64,000 nt of DNA, taken from Bacteroidota bacterium (GTDB taxonomy: Bacteria; Bacteroidota; Bacteroidia; Cytophagales; Cyclobacteriaceae). The position numbers and the translations under genes are program-made. The stretch lies in contig VGMW01000001.1 of the NCBI GenBank assembly GCA_016866235.1, positions 310,001 to 374,000 of the forward strand, written 5' to 3'. The notes below the pieces were generated by a model, which saw only the letters and a list, made by a program, of their open reading frames with translations, was not told where the DNA came from and did not search any database. How positions within the stretch are numbered: the stretch's first letter is position 1; the number at the start of each line of letters is the position of its first letter. Positions 42,216 to 52,031 of the stretch are shown here, piece after piece.

Positions 42216-43202
42216 ATGGCGCTTGAAATAAGAAAAATCGGAAGCCAGGGACTAGAGGCTTCTTCATTGGGTCTTGGATGCATGGGCATGTCAGAATTTT
42301 ATGGTCCTGCCGATGACAAGGAGTCTATTCGCATTATTCATGAGGCGATTGATCGGGGTGTTAATTTCCTGGATACGGCTGATGTATATGGACCTCATAA
42401 AAATGAGGTGTTGGTTGGAAAAGCAGTGGCTGATCGAAGAGTGAAGGTGGTGATTGCTACTAAATTTGGTATCGTTCGAGATCCTTCACGGCCAAATGAC
42501 CGCGGTGTAAATGGTCGACCAGAATATGTTCGATCATGTTGCGAAAACAGTTTAAAAAGATTGGGGGTTGAATCCATTGATCTCTACTATCAACATCGGG
42601 TCGATCCTTCTATTCCAATTGAAGAAACCGTGGGCGCAATGGCTGATCTTGTCAGGCAGGGAAAAGTCCGTTTCATTGGATTATCGGAGGCGGGCCCTGA
42701 GACCATTAAGCGTGCGCATGCAGTTCATCCGGTTACGGCTCTTCAGACGGAATATTCACTTTGGACAAGGGACCCTGAAAAGGAATTGATTCAAACCTGC
42801 CGTGCATTGGGTATTGGCGTGGTTCCTTACAGTCCATTGGGAAGGGGATTCCTAACCGGCACCATTGGAGGAGCAGATGCACTGGGTGAAGACGATTGGC
42901 GCCGGTCGAACCCAAGGTTTTTACCAGAAAATTTTAACGGTAACCTTGCTTTGGTCGAGCGGATTCGACAAGTCGCTACAACCAAAAATTGCACCCCCGC
43001 ACAACTGGCACTCGCCTGGGTAATGTCGCAAGGAAACGACATGTTCCCGATTCCAGGAACCAAAAAAATGAAGTACCTGATAGAAAACATTCAGGCTTCT
43101 GACATCCAGCTCGCTGCATCAGATTTTGAAAATTTAAGTAGCCTTGAAAAACCACTGGGTGAGCGGTACACCGATGCTGGAATGAAGGGAGTGGGATTAT
43201 AG
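42216..43202 (+). CDS. Aldo/keto reductase
   Basis: This 328-residue protein is a standard aldo/keto reductase barrel of the NADPH-dependent type that resembles the YajO/Pdx-like group. [12 protein letters not shown] lies at about 19-30. The catalytic Asp and Tyr are in [14 protein letters not shown] (about 50-63), the Lys in VIATKFG, and the His in [11 protein letters not shown] (about 124). NADPH binding is suggested by [11 protein letters not shown] near the C-terminus. It would reduce or oxidise a sugar-derived aldehyde in the cytoplasm. It follows the Tat-exported enzyme by 10 bases and probably belongs to the second carbohydrate operon. Confidence 0.9.
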   Translation: MALEIRKIGSQGLEASSLGLGCMGMSEFYGPADDKESIRIIHEAIDRGVNFLDTADVYGPHKNEVLVGKAVADRRVKVVIATKFGIVRDPSRPNDRGVNGRPEYVRSCCENSLKRLGVESIDLYYQHRVDPSIPIEETVGAMADLVRQGKVRFIGLSEAGPETIKRAHAVHPVTALQTEYSLWTRDPEKELIQTCRALGIGVVPYSPLGRGFLTGTIGGADALGEDDWRRSNPRFLPENFNGNLALVERIRQVATTKNCTPAQLALAWVMSQGNDMFPIPGTKKMKYLIENIQASDIQLAASDFENLSSLEKPLGERYTDAGMKGVGL

Positions 43203-43229
43203 TTTGAGTAACCAACCAAATATTTTCGA

Positions 43230-44339
43230 ATGAAAGCCACGTCGCGTCGCAATTTTTTATCCTCTGTTGCCCAATCAGCTTTAACTGTTTCATTGCTACC
43301 CGCATTTGGTGCGGGAATTGAAAACCAGTTGGTGGGTGAAGGAAAGCTAAGGGTTGCCATTATGGGCTTAGGAAGTTATGCCAACCGCGTTGCAGAGGCC
43401 ATGCTGGATTGTAAGCGCGCGGTATTAACCGGGTTGATCAGCGGTTCGCCGGAGAAAGTGAAAACCTGGCAGTCTAAGTATGGCATTCCTGATAAAAATT
43501 GTTACGACTACGGGAATTTTGATGCCATTCGTTCGAATCCTGATATTGATGCGGTTTACATCATTACACCCAACGCACTGCATAAGGAGCAAACCCTCCG
43601 AGTGGCACGTGCTGGCAAACATGTAATCTGTGAAAAACCCATGTCGGTTAATGCCGCAGAGGCTGAGGAAATGGTCGCTGCGTGTAAAAAAGCCGGTGTT
43701 AAATTGCTAATCGGTTACCGGATGCACGTAGAGGCTAAAACCTTAGAAGTTATCAGGTTGCGTAAGTCAGGCGCCTTTGGAAAAATTGTTTTCTTTCAGG
43801 GATTGAGTGGATTCAAAATCGGAGACCCAACACAGTGGCGATTAAACAAATCACTCGCTGGTGGAGGTGCTATGATGGACATTGGAATCTATTCCGTCAA
43901 TGGGTCACGATATATGGTAGGCGAGGAGCCTATATGGGTTACGGCGCAGGAAACCAAAACCGATCCTGTTAAGTTTAAGCCAGGGGTAGATGAGACCATA
44001 ATTTTTCAGATGGGGTTCCCAAGTGGAGCTGTAGCCTCTTGTCTTTCCACCTATAATGCCAATCACCTGGATAAATTTTTTCTTTCAGGTGATAAAGGTT
44101 TTGCTGAGATGCAACCCTCAACAGGTTATGGTCCGATAATGGGTAAGACTCACCTTGGAACGCTGGATTTTGCCCACCGAACCCATCAAACAGTTCAAAT
44201 GGATGAAATGGCCGATGTTATTCTAGACAACAAAAAATTGGAAGTTCCTTTGGATGGGGAGGAGGGATTGAAAGACATGAAAATCATTGATGCCATTTAT
44301 CGCTCTGTGGCATCAGGAAAGAAAGAATTTATTTCTTAA
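43230..44339 (+). CDS. Tat-exported Gfo/Idh/MocA-family oxidoreductase
   Basis: This 369-residue protein starts MKATSRRNFLSSVAQSALTV, a Tat signal with the twin Arg at residues 6-7. A Rossmann domain follows (VAIMGLGSYANRVAEAM, about 43-59), then the EKPMSVNAAEAEEMV segment (about 134-148) typical of Gfo/Idh/MocA proteins, and a C-terminal alpha/beta domain with GGGAMMDIGIYSVN near residue 211. Such proteins oxidise or reduce sugars with bound NAD(P); some exported members act as glycosidases or glucose-fructose oxidoreductases. Export in a prefolded state fits a protein with a bound cofactor. It is the last gene of this operon and converges on the next gene with an 7-bp gap. Confidence 0.88.
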   Translation: MKATSRRNFLSSVAQSALTVSLLPAFGAGIENQLVGEGKLRVAIMGLGSYANRVAEAMLDCKRAVLTGLISGSPEKVKTWQSKYGIPDKNCYDYGNFDAIRSNPDIDAVYIITPNALHKEQTLRVARAGKHVICEKPMSVNAAEAEEMVAACKKAGVKLLIGYRMHVEAKTLEVIRLRKSGAFGKIVFFQGLSGFKIGDPTQWRLNKSLAGGGAMMDIGIYSVNGSRYMVGEEPIWVTAQETKTDPVKFKPGVDETIIFQMGFPSGAVASCLSTYNANHLDKFFLSGDKGFAEMQPSTGYGPIMGKTHLGTLDFAHRTHQTVQMDEMADVILDNKKLEVPLDGEEGLKDMKIIDAIYRSVASGKKEFIS

Positions 44340-44346
44340 GGCTTGC

Positions 44347-45330
44347 TTACTGAGTTCTTAGAAAGCGTATTCCACCCATTAGGACGAGCACATTCTGGTC
44401 TCCGTTCATCGTGGTTTCTGAAAGTTTGAGTCTGAAACCTTGTGATCGGTAACTGAGTCCTCCAAAAAATTTTCTCCCATTATATCCTGCCGCTAATCCG
44501 ATGCTGGTAACAAAATTTATCTGAATGTCATACGTCGTTCCGCCGCTGATTTGTTGATTTCGAATCCAATACTGGGCTGGACCGGCGGTAAGTGTGCCAT
44601 TCACAAAAAAGTCACGCCAGATGTAATTGTAACTATAGCCTGGGGCGAGCCCTATCATAAAAAACGATGTGCCTGCAACTTTATCTAATTCCTCAAAATA
44701 GGGAAGGTCTTCCGGGTTCAACATAGTTCCGCTTCCTGAAAAAGAAAAACGGTTGAAGGCAACTCTTAGAAGGGGTGATCCTGCACTGTACAATTGACGT
44801 TCGCTGAATAAATATGGGCTCCTCATTGAAAACCTGTTTGGATTGAACAAGAAGGTCACTGAGCCGGTTCGGCTTAAAAGGGAAAGGTCAGGTCTTAAGG
44901 GCAATGCTGGTGCAGCCGAATAGCTTTCCCATGACTTACGCAAAAAAAGACCCTTATAATTGACCCAGTGTAAATCACCAAACCACCGCTTTCCCATCGT
45001 ATTTATGGTCAATTCAGAGGCGTCCGTTTCTCCATAACGACCGATGGAGCGTGATCCGGGGCTTATGGCTGCAGAGGCCTCTATCGTGAATCCAAAGGCA
45101 AACAATCGTGCTCCGGCATTGTAGCTGTTGTTTGGTCTGTATACGATTCGTCGGTGTTCGGGATCCGGTCCGTTAATTTCCAGCGATGGGTAGCGATACT
45201 TTAATAATGGAGCTATCGCCAAGCTGCTGTTGAAAGCTTCAATATTAAGTCGTCTGGTGCTGTCTGAGGTGCTGAACGCCTGAACAGCACTGATAAGGAG
45301 GAAAAATAAAATTAGCAATTGAGGTCTCAC
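44347..45330 (-). CDS. Outer-membrane beta-barrel protein, DUF4421-like
   Basis: This 327-residue protein begins at GTG 45330 and has a signal peptide (MRPQLLILFFLLISAVQA). The mature part is rich in alternating beta-strand patterns with aromatic residues, for example YRPNNSYNAGARLFAFGFTIE (about 65-85) and GLAAGYNGRKFFGGLSYRSQGF near the end. The YRPNNS segment and its layout resemble the DUF4421 family of Bacteroidota outer-membrane proteins with unknown function. It is probably a single-gene unit, 86 bp from hslU, and convergent to the second carbohydrate operon. Function is not known. Confidence 0.68.
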   Translation of the reverse strand: MRPQLLILFFLLISAVQAFSTSDSTRRLNIEAFNSSLAIAPLLKYRYPSLEINGPDPEHRRIVYRPNNSYNAGARLFAFGFTIEASAAISPGSRSIGRYGETDASELTINTMGKRWFGDLHWVNYKGLFLRKSWESYSAAPALPLRPDLSLLSRTGSVTFLFNPNRFSMRSPYLFSERQLYSAGSPLLRVAFNRFSFSGSGTMLNPEDLPYFEELDKVAGTSFFMIGLAPGYSYNYIWRDFFVNGTLTAGPAQYWIRNQQISGGTTYDIQINFVTSIGLAAGYNGRKFFGGLSYRSQGFRLKLSETTMNGDQNVLVLMGGIRFLRTQ

Positions 45331-45416
45331 GGCAAGGACTGGACTGCAAATCTAAGGCCAATACCTGAAATCAATTTTGTAGCCTAAAAATGGATTCAGA
45401 AAAAGAAAAAGTAAGC

Positions 45417-46808
45417 CTAAAGTATGTATTCACTGAGGTCTTTGTTTTTCAAAAGCCCTCCCAGTTTTTCCTTAACCATGGCTCTGTTTATGTTGATTTG
45501 AGCAGGTGGTTTAATTTTTTCAGGGACATCAAAAAGTATATCGTTTAGAAGCCTGCTCATGACGGTATGTAGTCGACGGGCGCCAATGTTTTCAACTTCT
45601 GCATTGATCTGAAAGGCGGTCTTAGCAATCTCTTCAATCGATCCCTGATCAAAATCCAGCGTAATTCCCTCCGCCAACAGCAAGGATTGATATTGTCGGG
45701 TGAGGGCATTTTTGGGCTCTGTTAATATTCGGATGAAGTCCTCCTTGGTGAGGCTGTTCAACTCAACCCTAATGGGAAATCTACCTTGTAGTTCAGGAAT
45801 GAGATCCGAAGGTTTCGAGACGTGAAAAGCACCTGCGGCAACAAACAATATATGATCCGTTTTTAGGCTGCCGTATTTGGTATTTACCGTGCATCCTTCG
45901 ACGACAGGCAGAAGGTCCCGCTGAACACCCTCACGTGAAACGTCCGGACCACTACCTTTCTGAGCTCCAGACGCAATTTTGTCAATCTCATCAATGAAAA
46001 TAACCCCGTTGTTTTCCGCCAATCTTATGGCTTCCTCCTTTACAGAGTCCATATCAATTAATTTTCCAGCCTCTTCCTCCGTCAGAATTTTTTTGGCTTC
46101 AGCGATTGAAACTTTCCTCTTTTTATTTTTTTTCGGCATGAATCCACTCAACATTTCCTGAATGTTGAGCATGGATCCTTCATCCATCATTGGTGCACCG
46201 ATCATTCCGATCCCTGCCCCAGGGCTCCCTTTGATTTCAATCTCAATTTTCCGCTCATCCAGTTCGCCAGCTTTGATCTTGTCCCTGAAGTGATTCCGGG
46301 TGGATTGATTTAATTCAGCATTCGTCTCTTTCATCATCCCCTCCTGTTCAGTTACACTAGTCGACGTATGTACAGGTGGAATCAAGGCGTCCAAAATAAT
46401 TTCCTCTGCAGCCAGCACTGCGCGTTCCTTGACTTCATCCTTACGATTTTGTTTGACAAGGTTTACAGCCTGTTCAGCCAGATCACGAACCATACTTTCC
46501 ACATCTCGTCCAACATACCCCACCTCAGTGAATTTTGATGCCTCCACTTTAACAAATGGTGCATTGGCCAGTCGTGCAAGCCTACGGGCAATTTCTGTTT
46601 TTCCAACACCCGTAGCACCGATCATTAAAATGTTGTTGGGGATGATTTCGCTTTTCATTTCCGGATCGGCATTCATCCTTCTCCAGCGGTTGCGCAGGGC
46701 AATAGCCATATTCTTTTTAGCATCCTGTTGACCCACAATATATTTGTCCAGTTCACGGACAATTTCAGCAGGCGTAAGATGCAATGGTTCCATCCCTTGA
46801 GCGTTCAT
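45417..46808 (-). CDS. hslU: HslU ATPase subunit of the HslUV protease
   Basis: This 463-residue AAA+ unfoldase has [21 protein letters not shown] at the start, Walker [16 protein letters not shown] (about 58-72), an intermediate domain (about 110-245) rich in Glu and Lys, Walker [10 protein letters not shown] (about 262-270), and the sensor GRFPIRVEL. The C-terminus SEYIL is the usual tail that docks onto HslV. It unfolds substrates for the HslV peptidase. HslV is not in this window, so its gene is elsewhere. It lies 17 bases after lon on the same strand, giving a two-gene stress-proteolysis unit. Confidence 0.95.
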   Translation of the reverse strand: MNAQGMEPLHLTPAEIVRELDKYIVGQQDAKKNMAIALRNRWRRMNADPEMKSEIIPNNILMIGATGVGKTEIARRLARLANAPFVKVEASKFTEVGYVGRDVESMVRDLAEQAVNLVKQNRKDEVKERAVLAAEEIILDALIPPVHTSTSVTEQEGMMKETNAELNQSTRNHFRDKIKAGELDERKIEIEIKGSPGAGIGMIGAPMMDEGSMLNIQEMLSGFMPKKNKKRKVSIAEAKKILTEEEAGKLIDMDSVKEEAIRLAENNGVIFIDEIDKIASGAQKGSGPDVSREGVQRDLLPVVEGCTVNTKYGSLKTDHILFVAAGAFHVSKPSDLIPELQGRFPIRVELNSLTKEDFIRILTEPKNALTRQYQSLLLAEGITLDFDQGSIEEIAKTAFQINAEVENIGARRLHTVMSRLLNDILFDVPEKIKPPAQININRAMVKEKLGGLLKNKDLSEYIL

Positions 46809-46825
46809 AAAAGCTGGTTTAGAAT

Positions 46826-49288
46826 TTAGTTGGCCGAGTTTGAAGCCGGGTTGAACTCGAAGCGAAGGGGATTTTTTACCAATTCTTTGGTTAAAGCGAG
46901 GTCCAGAACCTCCGAGACATTATTCACGTAATGAAATTTGATGCCTTTGAGGTAATTTTTCTCTACCTCTTCAACGTCTTTTTTATTACGGCTGCATAAA
47001 ATAATTTCCTTAATACCACTTCGCTTTGCTGCCAGGATTTTTTCTTTTATTCCGCCAACCGGCAATACCTTGCCACGGAGGGTTATCTCCCCGGTCATCG
47101 CTAAACGGCTTTTTACCTTGCGCTGAGTAAATATGGACGCCAGTGAAGTCAGCATTGTGATACCAGCAGATGGTCCGTCTTTAGGAACGGCGCCCGCCGG
47201 TACATGCACGTGAAGATCGTATTGCTGAAAAACACGGTGATCAATATTCAGCGAAGCTGCATTTGATTTTAAATAGGATAGTGCTGCAACAGCAGACTCC
47301 TTCATGACGTCTCCCAATTGTCCGGAAAGCGTTAACTGTCCTTTTCCCCGACTTAGGCTTGATTCAATGAATAGAATATCTCCACCCACCTGCGTCCAAG
47401 CCAGTCCGGTAACTACACCTGCAGTTTCATTATCCTGATAAAGCTCCTCATCAAAGATTTCAGGCCCCAGCGCCTCAACCACAAATTCAATACCCACCGA
47501 TCCGGGCATGGGTTCCTCTAATGCTTTATTGCGTGCAATTTTTCGGATGATGGACGCAATTTTTCTTTCAAGGTTGCGTACACCCGACTCCCTGGTATAG
47601 GATTCAATAACTTTCAGTAAGGCCTCTTTGGAGAATTTAACTTCCTGTCCACCCAAGCCATGTTCCGTAAGTTGTTTGGGTACAAGATGCTTTATGGCGA
47701 TTTGTAGTTTCTCCTCTACCGTATAGCCGGTGATCTCAATGATTTCCATGCGATCACGCAACGCGGGATGAATGGTATCCAAAGAATTGGCGGTGGCAAT
47801 AAAAAGGATCTTCGACAAATCGTATTCAACTTCTAAATAATTGTCGCCGAAGGCATTGTTCTGTTCAGGATCCAGTACCTCCAGAAGGGCTGAGGATGGA
47901 TCACCGCGGAAATCTGATCGTACCTTATCGATTTCGTCTAAAATGAAAACCGGATTGGAAGATTTGGCTTTCTTAATGTTCTGAATAATCTTGCCTGGCA
48001 TGGCGCCAACGTAAGTCTTGCGGTGACCGCGAATCTCTGCCTCGTCGTGTACTCCACCCAGCGACATTCTCACATAGGATCGCTGAAGTGACTTTGCTAT
48101 AGACTTTCCTAATGACGTCTTACCTACCCCGGGTGGCCCATACAGACAAAGAATTGGGCCTTTCATATCCTGCTTAAGCTTTAAGACCGCCAGGTATTCG
48201 ATGATGCGGTCTTTTACTTTCTTTAGTCCAAAGTGATCCTGGTCTAGGATTTTCTGCGCCCTGACCAGGTCAAAATTATCCTCCGTGTAATCTTCCCATG
48301 GAAGTTCAACCATGAACTCAGCATAATTCATGGCGACAGGATATTCCGCAGCCTGCGGATTCATCCTTAGTATCTTTTCCAATTCTTTGCCAAAGTGTTC
48401 AGCAACAGCCTGAGGCCACTTTTTCTTTTTAGCCGCTTCCCGCAACCGTTCTACTTCTTTGTCCGGACCGGCATAGCCAAGCTCATCCTGGAGCACTTTC
48501 ATTTGCTGGCGGAGAAAATAATCCCGCTGTTGCTGATCGATGTCGGTGTGGACTTTTTTATTGATTTCGCTTTTGATCTCCAGCATTTGAATTTCCTTAG
48601 ACATGAACTGGAGTAGCAGTGTTGCTCTTGCAGTAAAGTTCTCAGTCTCAAGAATTTTTTGCTTGTCTGAGACCTCTGCGTTAAGATTTGATGCTAAAAA
48701 GTGCGTGAGAAATACAGGGCTTTGAATGTTGTCTAATGCCACTTGAGCTTCCTGGGGAATTTCAGGATTGAGTTTGATGATTTTAAGCGCTGCATCTTTC
48801 AAAGAAGCAAACAATGCTTTTGATTCTTTTGATTTAAGGTCTGGCTTGTGTTCATGAATGGCTTCAATCTTTGCAGTCAGGTAGGGCTCTTCGGACACAA
48901 ACTCTTTTACCCTAAAGCGATTTTTTCCCTGTATGATGATGGTGGTATTGCCATCCGGAAGCACCAACATTTTAATGATTCGCGCGACCGATCCAAATTT
49001 GAAGAGATCCTCTGTTGTAGGTTCTTCTTGTTTTCCTTTTTGTGCTAGTACGCCGATGATGCGGTTTCCCTGATAGGCTTTCTTGATCAGCCGTATTGAT
49101 TTCTGCCTGGTTACCGTAATTGGCATTACGACACCAGGAAATAGAACGGTATTTTTAATCGGTAAAATCGGAATGATGTCCTTGAGGTCTTCCGGTTTTA
49201 GATCCGGGTCGTTTTCCGGATTGATCAGTTGGATGAATTCTTCCTGATCGTCCTGACCGAAAGAAGCAATTATTCCGCTTTTGAACAT
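46826..49288 (-). CDS. lon: Lon protease
   Basis: I prefer the ATG at 49288 ([14 protein letters not shown]); an in-frame TTG at 49303 would add five residues. The product is about 820 residues. Residues about 40-235 form the LON substrate-binding domain ([18 protein letters not shown]), then a helical region, then the AAA+ module with Walker [19 protein letters not shown] (about 390-407) and FILDEIDKV. The C-terminal protease domain holds the Ser-Lys pair in [11 protein letters not shown] and [15 protein letters not shown]. All motifs are intact. Lon degrades damaged and regulatory proteins in the cytoplasm. It is probably cotranscribed with hslU (17-base gap). Confidence 0.95.
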   Translation of the reverse strand: MFKSGIIASFGQDDQEEFIQLINPENDPDLKPEDLKDIIPILPIKNTVLFPGVVMPITVTRQKSIRLIKKAYQGNRIIGVLAQKGKQEEPTTEDLFKFGSVARIIKMLVLPDGNTTIIIQGKNRFRVKEFVSEEPYLTAKIEAIHEHKPDLKSKESKALFASLKDAALKIIKLNPEIPQEAQVALDNIQSPVFLTHFLASNLNAEVSDKQKILETENFTARATLLLQFMSKEIQMLEIKSEINKKVHTDIDQQQRDYFLRQQMKVLQDELGYAGPDKEVERLREAAKKKKWPQAVAEHFGKELEKILRMNPQAAEYPVAMNYAEFMVELPWEDYTEDNFDLVRAQKILDQDHFGLKKVKDRIIEYLAVLKLKQDMKGPILCLYGPPGVGKTSLGKSIAKSLQRSYVRMSLGGVHDEAEIRGHRKTYVGAMPGKIIQNIKKAKSSNPVFILDEIDKVRSDFRGDPSSALLEVLDPEQNNAFGDNYLEVEYDLSKILFIATANSLDTIHPALRDRMEIIEITGYTVEEKLQIAIKHLVPKQLTEHGLGGQEVKFSKEALLKVIESYTRESGVRNLERKIASIIRKIARNKALEEPMPGSVGIEFVVEALGPEIFDEELYQDNETAGVVTGLAWTQVGGDILFIESSLSRGKGQLTLSGQLGDVMKESAVAALSYLKSNAASLNIDHRVFQQYDLHVHVPAGAVPKDGPSAGITMLTSLASIFTQRKVKSRLAMTGEITLRGKVLPVGGIKEKILAAKRSGIKEIILCSRNKKDVEEVEKNYLKGIKFHYVNNVSEVLDLALTKELVKNPLRFEFNPASNSAN

Positions 49289-49487
49289 AGGCACTTTTGC
49301 CAAAATGGCACTTTTTACCCTTGATTATAAAGGGCGCGGCAATAACTCAATCCAAGTGCCAGGAATTTTGCAACTGCATGCTGGCCTCGATTCGTGCGAA
49401 ATGCAGCGGAATCGATCGTGGGTTACCTAAAAATGGAATTTAACAGCCTTTAACGGCAAACCTTTAGGTCAGATTGGCATAAACAGA

Positions 49488-50849
49488 TCAACCGGTTATC
49501 CAACGAGCAATGTCGTTGTAGAAGGAGAAAACCATCAGTGCCATCAATATGGCGAAGCCAATTTTAAGGGAGGTTTCAAAAAAGGTTTCAGAAGGTTCTT
49601 TACCTGTTATCATTTCGTAGAGCAGGAAAACAACATAGCCTCCGTCTAAGGCGGGTATTGGAAGAAAATTCATGAATGCAAGCACCATCGAAAGCAAACC
49701 GGTCATTCTCCAGAATCTTTCCCAATCCCAGGAATCACCGTACATCTGCGCCATGCCGATAGGACCGGAGAGTGATTTTCTTGCATCAATCTCACCGGTA
49801 AAGATTTTTCTAAACGCTTTGATCTGAATCCAGATAACATCAAATGCCCGGACAGGTCCGATGGCAATGGATTCGCCTAGGGAGTAGGATTTCACATTCA
49901 GTTTATTCTTATCCAAACCAACAGGATAAAAACCAATTACTTTTTGTCCCTCGATGAACTTTTCTGCTACATTAATTTCTTCACCATTCCGGTCAATGCT
50001 TAAATGGATGGAATCTCCGGACGATATTTTAAGTGCTTCGACGATTTCGTCGAAATAAAAAACAGCCTTACCATCTACTTTTGTAAACCGATCTCCTTTC
50101 TGCAGGCCCGCTCTGGAAGCGATGGTGCCGGGTGAAACCGATTCAACAATAGCAGGGATTCGTGGCCTTAGAAATTTTTCAGCAGACTCCTTTTTATTAA
50201 AGCTTTCAATAAAATTCTCCGGAATCGGGATTTCAATTTTCTCTCCGCCCCTTAGAACACCAAAGGATGCTCCCTTCTCAAGAAAATTGGAAGGTTTGAT
50301 GAGGTCATTGAAGGATTCAACAGGGGTTTGATTGACCGTGATAATCTGGTCGCCTGTTTTAAGACCAATGCTGTCGGCAAGTTCCAAGGCATGAACTCCA
50401 CCGTTTTCATTGACGAATTTCATTGGAATGGTTACGTCACCCAGAAACCAGGTGAGTCCTATAAAAATCAGGATGCCGGTGATAACATTCACGATGATTC
50501 CGCCGAGCATAACGATCAGCCGCTGCCAGGCTGGCTTGGTTCTGAATTCCCATGGTTGAGGCTCGGATTTCATTTGATCCTTATCCATACTCTCATCCAC
50601 CATGCCGGCAATTTTCACATAGCCACCCAATGGAAACCAGCCAAGTCCGTATTCGGTGTCCCCTTTTTTGAATTTGACCAGGGAAAAATTCAGGACATTG
50701 GCCAGCGGAAAAAGAAAGTCAAAAAACAAATAGAATTTTTCTACCCTTATTTTAAACATCCTTGCAGCCAGAAAGTGACCGCCTTCGTGAACAACAATTA
50801 GAATAGAAAGGCTCAACAGAAGTTGGGCCGTCATGATTAAACCATTCAT
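49488..50849 (-). CDS. rseP: Site-2 metalloprotease, RseP/RasP type
   Basis: This 453-residue inner-membrane protease has the zinc motif HEGGH at residues 21-25 inside the first membrane helix, a PDZ region (about 140-290, two PDZ-like repeats: GGVHALELADSIGLKTGDQI and SRAGLQKGDRFTKVDG), and the third zinc ligand region NFLPIPALDGG near residue 393. In this family regulated intramembrane proteolysis releases transcription factors or clears signal peptides. It is 18 bases after dxr on the same strand, the usual Bacteroidota dxr-rseP pair. The gap to lon is 184 bp. Confidence 0.93.
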   Translation of the reverse strand: MNGLIMTAQLLLSLSILIVVHEGGHFLAARMFKIRVEKFYLFFDFLFPLANVLNFSLVKFKKGDTEYGLGWFPLGGYVKIAGMVDESMDKDQMKSEPQPWEFRTKPAWQRLIVMLGGIIVNVITGILIFIGLTWFLGDVTIPMKFVNENGGVHALELADSIGLKTGDQIITVNQTPVESFNDLIKPSNFLEKGASFGVLRGGEKIEIPIPENFIESFNKKESAEKFLRPRIPAIVESVSPGTIASRAGLQKGDRFTKVDGKAVFYFDEIVEALKISSGDSIHLSIDRNGEEINVAEKFIEGQKVIGFYPVGLDKNKLNVKSYSLGESIAIGPVRAFDVIWIQIKAFRKIFTGEIDARKSLSGPIGMAQMYGDSWDWERFWRMTGLLSMVLAFMNFLPIPALDGGYVVFLLYEMITGKEPSETFFETSLKIGFAILMALMVFSFYNDIARWITG

Positions 50850-50867
50850 AAGAATCTTTTCAATTTT

Positions 50868-52022
50868 TTATTTGGCCTGTTGAGCAGCAATTAGACGCGC
50901 TTCACGATCGGTTTCAATATAATCCTGAATGGAGGGCGCTGCGATCCAGGATACTTTGTCCATGGTTTTTTCTACCACATCAGACATGGTAAGAAAGCCA
51001 ATGGTTCCATTTAAGAATTCCTGCACGGCAATCTCATTTGCTGCATTCATGATACAAGGCATGTTCCCACCTTTTCGGAGTGCTTCAAAGGCGAGCGCAA
51101 GATTACGAAAAGTTTCAGTATCGGGTTTTTCGAACGTGAGCGAAGGGTAGGCTGTAAAATCAAATCGGGGAAACTTAGAATGTAATCTATTGGGAAAGGT
51201 CATGGCATACTGAATGGGTAGCCGCATGTCTGGTAGTCCCAGCTGTGCTTTGATGGAGCCGTCCTCAAATTGGACCATGGAATGAATGATGGATTGCGGG
51301 TGGACAACCACCTCAATTTTCTCCGCTGGTAATCCAAAAAGCCATCGTGCCTCAATAACCTCCAGCCCTTTATTCATCAGGGATGCTGAATCGATGGTGA
51401 CCTTTGCACCCATTGACCAGTTGGGGTGCTTGAGTGCCTGCTCTCGGGTAACCTTCATTAATTCCTCTTTTTTCCTGCCACGAAAGGGACCGCCCGACGC
51501 GGTAAGGATTAATTTTTCTATTGGATTGTTCAGTTCACCGGTAAGACACTGAAATATGGCGGAGTGCTCGGAGTCCACGGGATAGATATCGATTCCATGT
51601 TCCCTTGCCTTTTGTGTCACCAGCGCGCCTGCGACCACAAGGGTTTCTTTATTGGCAAGTGCAATATTTTTACCTGCCTCTATCGCCTTAAGCGTAGGAA
51701 TGGTACCAGAAAATCCAACCAGTGCTGTTAGCACCAGATCAATCGAGTCCATTTGTGTTACCGAGGCCACGGCGTCGGATCCGCAGTAAACCTTAATGCC
51801 TTTGGTTGATAATGCTGATTGAACAACCTCATAGTTTGCCTCATTCTCGATGACCACAGCATTCGGCTGGAATTTTATGGCCTGTTCAATAAGCAATTTG
51901 GTATTGTTTCGGGCGGTAAGGACTTCCACCTCAAATTGGTCTGGATGAGCTTCAATAACCTCAAGGGCTTGTGTTCCGATCGAACCGGTAGATCCTAAAA
52001 TGGCAATCCGTTTTTTTTCCAC
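50868..52022 (-). CDS. dxr: 1-deoxy-D-xylulose-5-phosphate reductoisomerase
   Basis: This 384-residue enzyme makes 2-C-methyl-D-erythritol 4-phosphate in the non-mevalonate isoprenoid pathway. The start is GTG at 52022; no ATG is near. The NADPH-binding LGSTGSIGTQALEVI lies at about 9-23. The metal and substrate residues are in VDSEHSAIFQCL (about 150-161), SASLMNKGLE (about 222-231), and HPQSIIHSMVQFEDGS (about 246-261). Its length is normal. Isoprenoid supply here also matters for retinal of the rhodopsin, though no carotenoid genes are in the window. It is in a unit with rseP and starts 10 bases after the GH3 gene. Confidence 0.95.
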   Translation of the reverse strand: MEKKRIAILGSTGSIGTQALEVIEAHPDQFEVEVLTARNNTKLLIEQAIKFQPNAVVIENEANYEVVQSALSTKGIKVYCGSDAVASVTQMDSIDLVLTALVGFSGTIPTLKAIEAGKNIALANKETLVVAGALVTQKAREHGIDIYPVDSEHSAIFQCLTGELNNPIEKLILTASGGPFRGRKKEELMKVTREQALKHPNWSMGAKVTIDSASLMNKGLEVIEARWLFGLPAEKIEVVVHPQSIIHSMVQFEDGSIKAQLGLPDMRLPIQYAMTFPNRLHSKFPRFDFTAYPSLTFEKPDTETFRNLALAFEALRKGGNMPCIMNAANEIAVQEFLNGTIGFLTMSDVVEKTMDKVSWIAAPSIQDYIETDREARLIAAQQAK

Positions 52023-52031
52023 AGTTGGCGG

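Noticed and set aside
49324-49361. Sigma-54-like site (TGGCACTTGGATTGAG on the minus strand) with an overlapping TTGAGT-N15-TATAAT upstream of lon.
   Set aside because: The sigma-54 consensus needs TTGC, but here it reads TTGA, and the TATAAT element is not the usual Bacteroidota promoter type. Both may be chance.
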